From positions 2,914,001-2,978,000 of the forward strand of contig NZ_CP037423.1 in the NCBI RefSeq assembly GCF_007754155.1: a DNA stretch of 64,000 nucleotides, given 5' to 3'. Every line of letters begins with the position of its first letter. Within the stretch, counting starts at the first letter, position 1. This document shows, piece after piece, positions 56,762 to 64,000 of the stretch. The notes beneath the pieces are model-generated. The model did no database searches. It saw only the letters and a program-made list of their open reading frames with translations, and was not told the DNA's origin. The position numbers and the translations under genes were made by a program. The DNA comes from Stieleria neptunia (GTDB lineage: Bacteria > Planctomycetota > Planctomycetia > Pirellulales > Pirellulaceae).

Positions 56762-57916
56762 ATGCAGAGCCGTTTGATTCGCGTTGCCGCGATGAGTTTG
56801 TTTTTTGTTTTGCCGACGATCTCGGTTGTCGCCGACGATGGCGCACTGTTCTTGAAACCTCCGGCAGTGTTGCGACCGGACAAAGCCCTTCACGCGACGA
56901 ACAATCGTGCGTTTCAAGGGATTCCGAGTCTAGCCGTTGCGCCCAACGGCCGGCTGTGGGCGACCTGGTACGCAGGCGTCACGCCCGGCGAAGACCAGAA
57001 CAATTATGTCGTGCTAAGCACAAGTGGCGACGACGGGAAAACGTGGACTGAAGTATTGATTGTCGATCCTGACCAAGCCGGTCCGGTTCGCGCCTATGAC
57101 CCGGAACTGTGGATGGCCCCGGACGGCAAGCTTCGTCTGGCGTGGGCTCAGGCCATCGGGCACGAAGGCTCCATCGCGGGGGTCTGGTTTCTGGCCATCA
57201 CGAATCCAAATGACGCCCGGCCAACCTATGAGCCGCCCCAGCGGATCACCGACGGCGTCATGATGTGCAAACCGCTTGTCCTGTCATCGGGCGAATGGGT
57301 GCTTCCGGCTTCGACGTGGCGAAAGACCGATCACAGCGCCCGAGCGATCGTGTCCGCGGACGAAGGGGCGACCTGGACGTTGCGGGGCGGTTGCAACGTC
57401 CCGGAAAAAGACCGTGCCTTTGACGAACACATGATGATCGAGCGGCGTGACGGAACGTTGTGGATGTTGGCTCGCACGCGCTACGGAATCGGCGAAAGTG
57501 TTTCGACCGACGGTGGACGCACCTGGCCAGAATTGGTTCCTTCCGACATCGCCCACCCCAGTGCCAGGTTCTTCATCCGCCGATTGAATTCCGGCAAGCT
57601 GCTGTTGGTCAAACACGGCCCGGTCGACAAACGGATCGGGCGATCCCACCTGACCGCATTCCTGTCGGACGATGATGGTCAAAGCTGGAGCGGCGGATTG
57701 TTGCTGGATGAACGCAATCAGGTCTCGTATCCCGACGGACAACAAGCCGCCGACGGGACGATCCGCATCATCTATGATTTCAGTCGTACGGGTGAACGTC
57801 ACATTCTGATGGCAACGTTTCGCGAAGAGGATGTCGCGGCGGGAGAGATCGTCAGCGATTCGGCCAAACGACGGCAGATCGTCAGCGATGCATCGGGTCC
57901 GCTGGGAACGGAATGA
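56762..57916 (+). CDS. Exported BNR-repeat sialidase-like protein
   Basis: A 384-residue protein with a signal peptide (LIRVAAMSLFFVLPTISVVA) and a six-bladed sialidase-type propeller. It shows four Asp-box-like motifs (SGDDGKTW, SADEGATW, STDGGRTW, SDDDGQSW), an early FQGIPSLAVAPNGRLWATW and DGTIRIIYDFSR near the end. Sialidase-family proteins release terminal sugars or bind glycans. Catalytic residues are not proven here. Coupled by ATGA to the Tct transporter genes, suggesting that the product's acidic breakdown product is imported. Confidence 0.88.
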   Translation: MQSRLIRVAAMSLFFVLPTISVVADDGALFLKPPAVLRPDKALHATNNRAFQGIPSLAVAPNGRLWATWYAGVTPGEDQNNYVVLSTSGDDGKTWTEVLIVDPDQAGPVRAYDPELWMAPDGKLRLAWAQAIGHEGSIAGVWFLAITNPNDARPTYEPPQRITDGVMMCKPLVLSSGEWVLPASTWRKTDHSARAIVSADEGATWTLRGGCNVPEKDRAFDEHMMIERRDGTLWMLARTRYGIGESVSTDGGRTWPELVPSDIAHPSARFFIRRLNSGKLLLVKHGPVDKRIGRSHLTAFLSDDDGQSWSGGLLLDERNQVSYPDGQQAADGTIRIIYDFSRTGERHILMATFREEDVAAGEIVSDSAKRRQIVSDASGPLGTE

Positions 57917-59220
57917 AAACATTTTTTCCAATCGTTTGGTTGGTCGCATGCCTGGCGACCGTCGGCTGCAACCGCCGCGAACAATGGCCCTTCAGGCCGG
58001 TCACGTTGATCTGTCCCTGGTCGGCCGGGGGAGGGACGGATCGGGTGTCGCGGCAATTTGCGGTGCAGCTTGAAAGCGAACTCGGTGTGCCAGTGAATGT
58101 GGTCAACGCCACCGGCGGCGGGGGCGTGACGGGACACACGCGCGGCGCGACCGCAACGGCCGACGGATACACACTGACCATGGCCACGGTCGAGTTGAAC
58201 ATGTTGCACTGGCGCAGCCTGTGTCCGATCACGCCCGATAGCTTTGAGCCGTTGGCGATGATCAACCAAGATCCCGCGGCGATTTTCGTGTCCGCCGATT
58301 CCGCTTGGCAATCGGTGCGGGATCTGGAGGTTGAACTGCGTCAATCGACCGAGTCCCTGCGGGCGTCGGGAACGGCAGCCGGTGGCATTTGGCACCTCGC
58401 GTTGTTGGGTTGGTTGGACCGCAGCGATCTACCAAACGAATCGGTGACCTGGGTTTCGATCAACGGAGCGGCGCCTTCGCTGCAGGAGCTGATGGCCGGC
58501 GGTTTGGAGATCGTGTGCTGTTCGATACCCGAAGCTCGCGCGTTGATCGATGCCGGAGAGATCCGATGCTTGGGGGTGATGAGCAAGGAGCGAAGCCCGG
58601 CGGCGCCCGAGGTTGCGACGTTTGCCGAGCAGGGCATCGATTGGTCGATCGGGGCCTGGCGGGGGTTGCTGTTTCCCCAAGGCGTTCCGGCGGATCGCGC
58701 CCGCCAGATGCGGCGGGCGGTGTTGAACGTCGCCAACAGCAACGAGTTTCGTCAGTTCATGGCGACGTCCGGATTCCAGCTCGCGGTGGCCGACGGCGAT
58801 CAATTTGACGCGTTTCTCGCACAGACGGACGCGGACTTTGGCGAGATCTTGAATCAGCCCCAGATGAAACAGCACACGTCCGTGATCGGGGCCTACTTTC
58901 TTCCATCCATCCTCGCCACGTTAGGAGTCGCCATCGGTGCGTTTGGGTGGGGCGTTTCCAGATCGACGCAGACGCAATGCAATGCGATCGAATATCGCTC
59001 GTTGTTGGGTTGCGCCGCGTTTATTTGTCTGTTCATGGTGCTGTGTGAAACGCTCGGCTACGTGATTTCCGCCGGCACGATGACGCTCGCGATGTTGTTG
59101 ATGTTGCGAGTCCGATTGCTCATTGCGGTGACTGTGACGGCGGTAACCATTCCGAGCTTGTATCACGTTTTTGCGGTCGTCCTTGGCGTGCCCCTACCCT
59201 GGGGCTGGTTGGGTTGGTGA
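57913..59220 (+). CDS. TctC-TctB fusion of a tripartite tricarboxylate-type transporter
   Basis: A 435-residue protein. The first part is a lipoprotein-type TctC binding protein (lipobox LATVGC, Cys19), with ICPWSAGGGTDRVSRQFA, VVNATGGGGVTG and IRCLGVMSKERSPAAPEVAT. From about residue 322 there follow four membrane helices with the TctB layout (FLPSILATLGVAIGAFGWGV, LLGCAAFICLFMVLCETLGY). Normally TctC is a free periplasmic protein and TctB a separate small membrane subunit. The fused form would tether the binding protein to the membrane, next to TctA encoded one base further on. Confidence 0.85.
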   Translation: MKTFFPIVWLVACLATVGCNRREQWPFRPVTLICPWSAGGGTDRVSRQFAVQLESELGVPVNVVNATGGGGVTGHTRGATATADGYTLTMATVELNMLHWRSLCPITPDSFEPLAMINQDPAAIFVSADSAWQSVRDLEVELRQSTESLRASGTAAGGIWHLALLGWLDRSDLPNESVTWVSINGAAPSLQELMAGGLEIVCCSIPEARALIDAGEIRCLGVMSKERSPAAPEVATFAEQGIDWSIGAWRGLLFPQGVPADRARQMRRAVLNVANSNEFRQFMATSGFQLAVADGDQFDAFLAQTDADFGEILNQPQMKQHTSVIGAYFLPSILATLGVAIGAFGWGVSRSTQTQCNAIEYRSLLGCAAFICLFMVLCETLGYVISAGTMTLAMLLMLRVRLLIAVTVTAVTIPSLYHVFAVVLGVPLPWGWLGW

Positions 59221-59221
59221 C

Positions 59222-60742
59222 ATGGATCCTGCACTGTTGCAAGCGGCCGGCGAAGTTTTCGGCCGCGTTGATGTTTGGCTGATCATCGTCGCCGCGGCGT
59301 GTTATGGAATCTTTGTCGGGGCGATTCCGGGATTGACGGCGACGATGGCCGTGGCATTGTTTGTCCCGGTGGCCTATTGGTTGGATCCGGTGGCCGCGAT
59401 CGGTGCGATCGTGACCATGGTCGCCTGTGCGATCTTTGCCGGAGACATTCCGACGGTGCTGTTGCGAATACCGGGGACGCCGGCGTCGGCTGCGTATGCC
59501 GATGAAGCGTATCGGTTGTCGGAAAAGGGGCTGGCACAGCACGTCTTGTCGGTCTCGCTAACCTGTAGCGTGATCGGCGGCATCATTGGGGCAGTCCTGC
59601 TGATGGTGCTGGGCAGCCAATTCGCAGCGATCGCGAGCTGGTTTTCGGTCACCGAGTATTTTTGGCTGTACCTGATCGGACTCCATTGTTGTGTGTTGGT
59701 GGCACCGGCGGGAGCTCGCTGGAAGGCTCTGTTGAGTCTGATCCTGGGGATTCTGTTGTCAACGGTCGGCCTGAGCGCGGTGCATCTCGAACCGCGGTTC
59801 ACCTTTCACTCCGTCGCGTTGTATCATGGGATCTCGTTCATTCCGGCAATGATCGGTCTGTTCGGATTGTCGGAGGTGTTTGCGAATCTTTCGCAGACCA
59901 AGCGAGGCGACAGTATCGCGAGTCCCGCTGCGACGTCCGTTTCTTTCGGCACGATCATTCAGTCTGCCAGGTCGGCATTGGTGACGCGGTTGGTTAAACG
60001 CCGATCGGGCACGGTCCGGTCGAGTCTGATAGGCGTCTTGATCGGCATGTTGCCCGGTGCCGGCGCCGATATTGCCTCGTGGGTCACATTCGCCGCGGCC
60101 AAACGCGGTCGCGGATCGAACGCGGACGGCGAGTTGGTCGATGCGATCGGAGACGCCACGACGGCCAACAGTGCTGCGTTGGCGGGAGGCTGGATACCGA
60201 CGTTGGTGTTCGGCATCCCCGGTGATTCGATCACGGCGATCGTGATCGGGGTGTTGTTGATGAAGAACGTCACGCCGGGGCCGGCAATCTTTGAGAGTCA
60301 ACCGTCACTGGTTTACGGCATTTACCTTGTGTTTCTGATTGCGAATCTCGTGATGTTGCCGGTCGGTTTCTTGGCCATCCGCTTGGGACTTCGTCTCGTG
60401 CGGATTCCCAAGCAGATTCTGCTACCGATCATCGTGTTGTTTTGCGTCACCGGCTCGTATTCACTCAACGCCAGCCTGTTCGACGTCGCCATCATGTTGG
60501 CGATGGGACTGATCGGTTTTGTCATGAATCGCCGGGGATTTCCGCTCGGACCGGTGGTGCTGGGATTGGTGCTCGGCGGGCCACTAGAGGAACGACTGAT
60601 TCAAACACTGACCGCATCCGGCGGCAACCCACTGGGGTTACTCAATCGCCCCATCGCCGTCGTGCTGGCGATTGCGACATTGTTGATTGTCGCGAGCATC
60701 GTACGACAATCGATCCGAGAAGTGCGGGGGCAGCGAATCTGA
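59222..60742 (+). CDS. TctA-family transporter large membrane subunit
   Basis: Started at the ATG at 59222, one base after the preceding stop; 506 residues. It has about 11 membrane helices and the family boxes GIFVGAIPGLTATMAVALF, GDIPTVLLRIPGTPASAAY, GVLIGMLPGAGADIASWV and TANSAALAGGWIPTLVFGIPG. It imports carboxylates with the TctC/TctB partner. Last gene of the sialidase-Tct operon. Confidence 0.93.
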   Translation: MDPALLQAAGEVFGRVDVWLIIVAAACYGIFVGAIPGLTATMAVALFVPVAYWLDPVAAIGAIVTMVACAIFAGDIPTVLLRIPGTPASAAYADEAYRLSEKGLAQHVLSVSLTCSVIGGIIGAVLLMVLGSQFAAIASWFSVTEYFWLYLIGLHCCVLVAPAGARWKALLSLILGILLSTVGLSAVHLEPRFTFHSVALYHGISFIPAMIGLFGLSEVFANLSQTKRGDSIASPAATSVSFGTIIQSARSALVTRLVKRRSGTVRSSLIGVLIGMLPGAGADIASWVTFAAAKRGRGSNADGELVDAIGDATTANSAALAGGWIPTLVFGIPGDSITAIVIGVLLMKNVTPGPAIFESQPSLVYGIYLVFLIANLVMLPVGFLAIRLGLRLVRIPKQILLPIIVLFCVTGSYSLNASLFDVAIMLAMGLIGFVMNRRGFPLGPVVLGLVLGGPLEERLIQTLTASGGNPLGLLNRPIAVVLAIATLLIVASIVRQSIREVRGQRI

Positions 60743-60795
60743 TTAACAATTCCCACAGCTGGCAGAACGAAGTTCCGCTCGTTGCTGAGTTTCGG

Positions 60796-62118
60796 CTACG
60801 ACAGCGACGCGTCGATGACTCGCATCACATTCCCGCCGATGACCTTGCGAATCACCTCGTCGCTGTGGCCGCGTTGCACAAGCCCGACGGTGAACAGCGG
60901 CCAATTCGTCCAAGCCAGACTTTGGTTCATCTGCGAGGTTGTTTTGAAGTCATCATCGGGCCACAGCATCCGGAACTCTTCACGTTGTCTCGCTCGCTTG
61001 GGAACCTTGGCTCGCTCTTTGGCTGAGTCTTGCGAGGTGTAGGCAACGTCTGTGCCGATCGCGACCGCATCGGGGCCGAACTTTTTGATCGCATAGTCGA
61101 TGTGATTCAAAAGCTCGCTGATGTCTCCTGCCCCGCGTAAGTACCGCGGAATACAGCAGATACCGATGTAGCCTCCTGAGTCGACGATCGCTTTGATCAC
61201 GTTGTCGGGTTTGCTGCGGAAATGTGGATAGATCGCACCACAGGTCGAATGGCTGGCCACGACCGGGCGCGATGAAACTTGCGCGGCTTCCAGGCTCGTT
61301 TGCCATCCGCTGTGCGCGCAGTCTGGAATCACTCCGACCCGGTTCATTTCGGCGATCGCCTTGCGACCAAAATCGCTCAAGCCGGCGTCACTCTTTTCAC
61401 CGCACCCATCCCCGATCATATTGCGTCGCTGGTACGTCAAGTGCATCATCCGAATACCGAGCTGCGCAAAAACACGCACGTACCTGAGCTCGTCTTCGAC
61501 CGAAAGCCATTGCTGGACAAGTGGAACGCCGTTTCCGGTCAAATAGTAACAGTGGCGATGCTGTTTCTTGGCCGTCCGAACGTCATTGGGGACCGCAGCC
61601 TTGAACACGAATCCTCTCATCAGATCGGTCGTGTAGGTGTGCCTAGCCAATCGCTTGATTAGCCGTAGCGGGTCTTGGCCTTCTTCACCCGCGTTGTTAA
61701 ACACACAGGTCACGCCGGACGCACGCCAAGCATCGCGAAATTCTTGTTCCTGGACGGGATCGGTAACGAATCGCGTCATCGTCATGTCTTCACGCATATC
61801 CTTGATTTCGATCTCCGAAGCACCGGATTCGATTGCAGCTGCGAGTGCATCACCATCGATCGCTGCTCGCGGTCCGAAACCATAGGCGTCAAACACAATC
61901 GACTCGGCGTGCAATTTCATGCCCCGATCGATTTCCGCCGTTGATGGTTTCAAGATCCCAAGGGCAACGTCGCGCGATTCATGGATTTTCGTATTGAGTC
62001 GCGCGGTCAAATCGGAAACCGGATCACGCGTGAGAGAGTCTTGAGCACTGATCGTTGGACGGGACATTGCCAATGCGGACGTTCCCGCGAGCGCGCCGAG
62101 GAACTGGCGGCGAGGCAT
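60796..62118 (-). CDS. Tat-exported M19 dipeptidase-like protein lacking HxD
   Basis: Start at 62118 or at the in-frame ATG at 62142. A Tat signal (MPRRQFLGALAGTSALAM) precedes a renal-dipeptidase TIM barrel with GVTCVFNNAGEEGQD (bridging Glu position), RMMHLTYQRRNMIGDG, VIPDCAHSGWQTS and PVVASHSTCGA (two His ligands), then AIGTDVAYT. The first metal motif, normally DGHND (HxD), reads FDAYGF. The family cleaves dipeptides with D- or dehydro-residues using two zincs; here at least one site is altered. Confidence 0.85.
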   Translation of the reverse strand: MPRRQFLGALAGTSALAMSRPTISAQDSLTRDPVSDLTARLNTKIHESRDVALGILKPSTAEIDRGMKLHAESIVFDAYGFGPRAAIDGDALAAAIESGASEIEIKDMREDMTMTRFVTDPVQEQEFRDAWRASGVTCVFNNAGEEGQDPLRLIKRLARHTYTTDLMRGFVFKAAVPNDVRTAKKQHRHCYYLTGNGVPLVQQWLSVEDELRYVRVFAQLGIRMMHLTYQRRNMIGDGCGEKSDAGLSDFGRKAIAEMNRVGVIPDCAHSGWQTSLEAAQVSSRPVVASHSTCGAIYPHFRSKPDNVIKAIVDSGGYIGICCIPRYLRGAGDISELLNHIDYAIKKFGPDAVAIGTDVAYTSQDSAKERAKVPKRARQREEFRMLWPDDDFKTTSQMNQSLAWTNWPLFTVGLVQRGHSDEVIRKVIGGNVMRVIDASLS

Positions 62119-62296
62119 TGACTTTCGAAGGTAGGTTCTCATGGCGGGCAAAACGTTGGGGGCTAATGCGAGTAACGGGGGAAGGCATCTATCACGGTAG
62201 GCGGCGGACCTCTCTGCAGACGGCCCTGTCCAACCGGCGGTCGGCAACTTGTGACGAAATGAACACAGGATGGGGGCAATATCGCGGGGGGCGAAG

Positions 62297-63103
62297 TCAC
62301 TGCACTGCAGCGTTCTGGAAACGGAACCCGGTCTTCGGGTCAGGGAAAGCGATCATCGCGGTGCCGTTGCAGCCTTCGTCTTTCTCGCAACGACCGCTGC
62401 CGACCAGAAGGCGGCCGCCTGTCATCCCCTCGATCCCGAGTGAGCAGTCGATCTCGTAGCGACCCGTCATCTCGAAATCGGCGTCGGTGACGAGTAGGAT
62501 TCTGGGATTGCCGTAGCAGCCAAACCACCAGCGGTCGTGAGCGAACGTCGCTGTCTGAATTCCCAACAGCGTGTGTCCGCTTTTGATGACGTGTTTTTTC
62601 AGGAACTTGAACTCGTCGTCATACTCGTAGACGTAGTTCTCCTCGACTCCACCCGGCAGGCCGCCGACGACGAAGAAGCGTCCGTCCCGAACGCCGATCC
62701 CGCCTGCCCCGTGGAAGACTTCCTGTGTTTCGTGCCGGGCAAGCTGCTGGAGCGAATCGGCGTCGTAGACGTAGACCCATGAATCGGCATTCCCCTTCGG
62801 ATCATTGAATTTGCCAAGGTTCACCGCGACGAAGAGTTTGCCGTCGTGAATGCAGAGGTCGCCGTGGTGATTGGCGACAGGGATCTTCTTCAGCACCTTC
62901 CCCGTTGTGTCCGTTTTCACCAGAGTCGTCGTGAACGACCAGTAGATCGACGTTTCGTCCGTGCAAACGCCTTGAAGGTGATGTTGGTACGTTCCTTCGC
63001 AATCGACCTTGAACGTCTCACCGTCATTGACGGTCTGCCACGGTTTGGCGGCGTTCGCTGCCAACGGCAAGACGGCGAGTAGGCAAGTAATCGGCGTTCT
63101 CAT
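62297..63103 (-). CDS. Secreted beta-propeller-like protein of unknown function
   Basis: Start at the ATG at 63103, 268 residues, with a signal peptide (MRTPITCLLAVLPLAANAA). The mature part consists of repeating beta-rich stretches with Trp/Tyr and Gly (SIYWSFTTTLVKTDTTGKVL, GDLCIHDGKLFVAVNLGKF, GAGGIGVRDGRFFVVGGLPG), which suggests a propeller. I do not recognise a catalytic motif. It follows the ankyrin gene on the same strand. Confidence 0.75.
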   Translation of the reverse strand: MRTPITCLLAVLPLAANAAKPWQTVNDGETFKVDCEGTYQHHLQGVCTDETSIYWSFTTTLVKTDTTGKVLKKIPVANHHGDLCIHDGKLFVAVNLGKFNDPKGNADSWVYVYDADSLQQLARHETQEVFHGAGGIGVRDGRFFVVGGLPGGVEENYVYEYDDEFKFLKKHVIKSGHTLLGIQTATFAHDRWWFGCYGNPRILLVTDADFEMTGRYEIDCSLGIEGMTGGRLLVGSGRCEKDEGCNGTAMIAFPDPKTGFRFQNAAVQ

Positions 63104-63308
63104 GGAGCTTTTGGGGTGATTAGGAACTTTGGTGAACACACCAGGATATCCTCCAGCAACTCTGCATGCATGACCACTGAGCGGAATCGTGAAGCGTGGT
63201 AAGTGAATCCCAAGCATTCGTGATCGATCCCAATCAGTGGTCGGGTGGGGGGGGGCGGTGGCGAGCGTGACTGACGCGAGTCACGTGGTCTCGTTGGCAA
63301 CCACCATT
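63104..63308. other. Intergenic with a G-run
   Basis: Contains a run of about ten G bases near 63246-63256 flanked by GC-rich sequence; nothing else noted. A run of this kind upstream of a gene could be prone to slippage. Confidence 0.4.
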
Positions 63309-64000
63309 CTACTCCGCTTTTAGTCCTTGTTCTTCAAGCCATGCCGCAACCGCGGCGCGGTCTTTCTGTAACCCGTCGAAGCTTGAGCTCGTTACCTTGG
63401 CCTTGGATCCATAGCCGGGCCGAATCGGATGGATGTATCGGACGCGGTTGTAACCGTTGTGGCTCGGAGTTTCTGTCGCATAGTCGAGTGCATCGAGTCC
63501 GGCGCGGCCGCCACGAACGTCGTTGAACAGGGACGCGATCAATTTTCCTCGTTCGGTCCTATAGACTGTGCCGTAGATTCCAATGCCCATCCCGCCTCGA
63601 TTGGTGACCGCCGTCGATTGATTCCAGCGCACCGTCACGACCGTTTGACGTCCTCCTTTGGCGAGTTCCGTCGTGTCGCATCCGAGGTTCGAGACGGCGT
63701 GAAGATCGGCGCCCCGGTCGACGAGTAGCTTGACCAGTGCCAGATCGCCCGCGGCGGCTGCGAAATGCAACAGCGTTTTGCCACCACAGCGTGCGTCCAC
63801 CTTCAGTTCTCCGCTTTCGATGCCGGAGACGATCGCAGCGGAATCGCCAAGAATCAATGCTTCAATCTCTTTGGGGTACTTCAAGGTGGTGCTGCGATAG
63901 GTGGGTTGGATCAAAGCCAGTTCATCCAGGCTCAAGCCGGATGCGTGCTGCCATTGCGAGAGACCCTCTGTCTTGATGTCACGCAGGAAATCGAGTTGGT
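63309..64000 (-). CDS. Ankyrin-repeat protein, 5' end outside the window
   Basis: The frame is open from the right edge of the window (codons read QLDFLRDIKTEGLSQWQHAS before SLDELALIQ) to a stop at 63309, so the start lies beyond 64000. An ankyrin repeat is clear (GGKTLLHFAAAAGDLALVKL and DRGADLHAVSNLG). The C-terminal part with DALDYATE and RAAVAAWLEEQG looks like a last ankyrin helix pair. Between them lies an insertion (RWNQSTAVTNRGGMGIGIYG). Ankyrin proteins bind other proteins; no target is suggested by context. Confidence 0.8.
   Translation of the reverse strand, partial: QLDFLRDIKTEGLSQWQHASGLSLDELALIQPTYRSTTLKYPKEIEALILGDSAAIVSGIESGELKVDARCGGKTLLHFAAAAGDLALVKLLVDRGADLHAVSNLGCDTTELAKGGRQTVVTVRWNQSTAVTNRGGMGIGIYGTVYRTERGKLIASLFNDVRGGRAGLDALDYATETPSHNGYNRVRYIHPIRPGYGSKAKVTSSSFDGLQKDRAAVAAWLEEQGLKAE

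Overview
The window reads as a chromosomal segment of a planctomycete, most likely a Rhodopirellula-like Pirellulaceae. The pointers are a planctomycete-type ECF sigma factor next to a Ser/Thr kinase with a WD40 tail, giant secreted proteins with the planctomycete N-terminal sorting motif (LEQLESRYLLA), a DUF1559 prepilin-like protein, a run of sulfatases, and many short intergenic palindromic repeats. No rRNA, tRNA or CRISPR array was recognised. The assignment rests on protein families, not on a marker gene.

Layout. 1-2.4 kb: sparse, with a small membrane-protein remnant, a membrane-anchored thioredoxin-like protein and a scrap of a serine hydrolase. 2.4-6.6 kb: sigma factor and kinase-WD40 gene, the latter cut by one in-frame TAG. 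6.8-23.7 kb: two tandem paralogues of a giant subtilisin-like secreted protein. The upstream copy is a pseudogene with stops, frameshifts and deletions (including loss of the catalytic His). The downstream copy is an intact gene of about 4,380 codons carrying 21 PD40/TolB-like repeats in two blocks, FG-GAP repeats, and cohesin-like and dockerin-like modules. 23.7-25.1 kb: repeat-rich spacer with a palindromic element, a DUF559 nuclease remnant and a tiny zinc-ribbon ORF. 25.1-30.6 kb: translationally coupled HlyD / double-ATPase / two-permease ABC exporter. 31-33.7 kb: DUF559 endonuclease, IS110-family transposase, second copy of the palindromic element and debris.

33.7-45.4 kb: a catabolic neighbourhood with a Na+/solute symporter, a HEAT-repeat protein, two SDR dehydrogenases, an AstE/AspA-like deacylase, the severed start of a threonine-synthase-like gene, an amidohydrolase, a Gfo/Idh/MocA oxidoreductase, an M24 aminopeptidase-like protein, an RraA-like aldolase, an M81 (MlrC-like) protein and a DapA-like aldolase. 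The set suggests uptake and stepwise breakdown of a small acylated or sugar-acid-like compound; the substrate cannot be read from sequence.

45.8-56 kb: a secreted planctomycete protein, a three-sulfatase operon on the minus strand, a Leu/Glu-type dehydrogenase, a small lipoprotein, a DUF1559 protein and a PAS-AraC regulator. 56.7-60.7 kb: a coupled operon of a sialidase-like BNR protein, a TctC-TctB fusion and TctA. 60.8-64 kb (minus strand): a Tat-exported M19 dipeptidase-like protein lacking the usual HxD metal motif, a secreted beta-propeller-like protein and an ankyrin-repeat gene running off the window.

I found no single convincing new defence or signalling system. The most notable items are the paralogue pair with repeat blocks lodged inside other domains, the amber-interrupted kinase, the link between a palindromic element and DUF559 nuclease genes, the MITE-like repeat families, and several enzymes with altered catalytic motifs.
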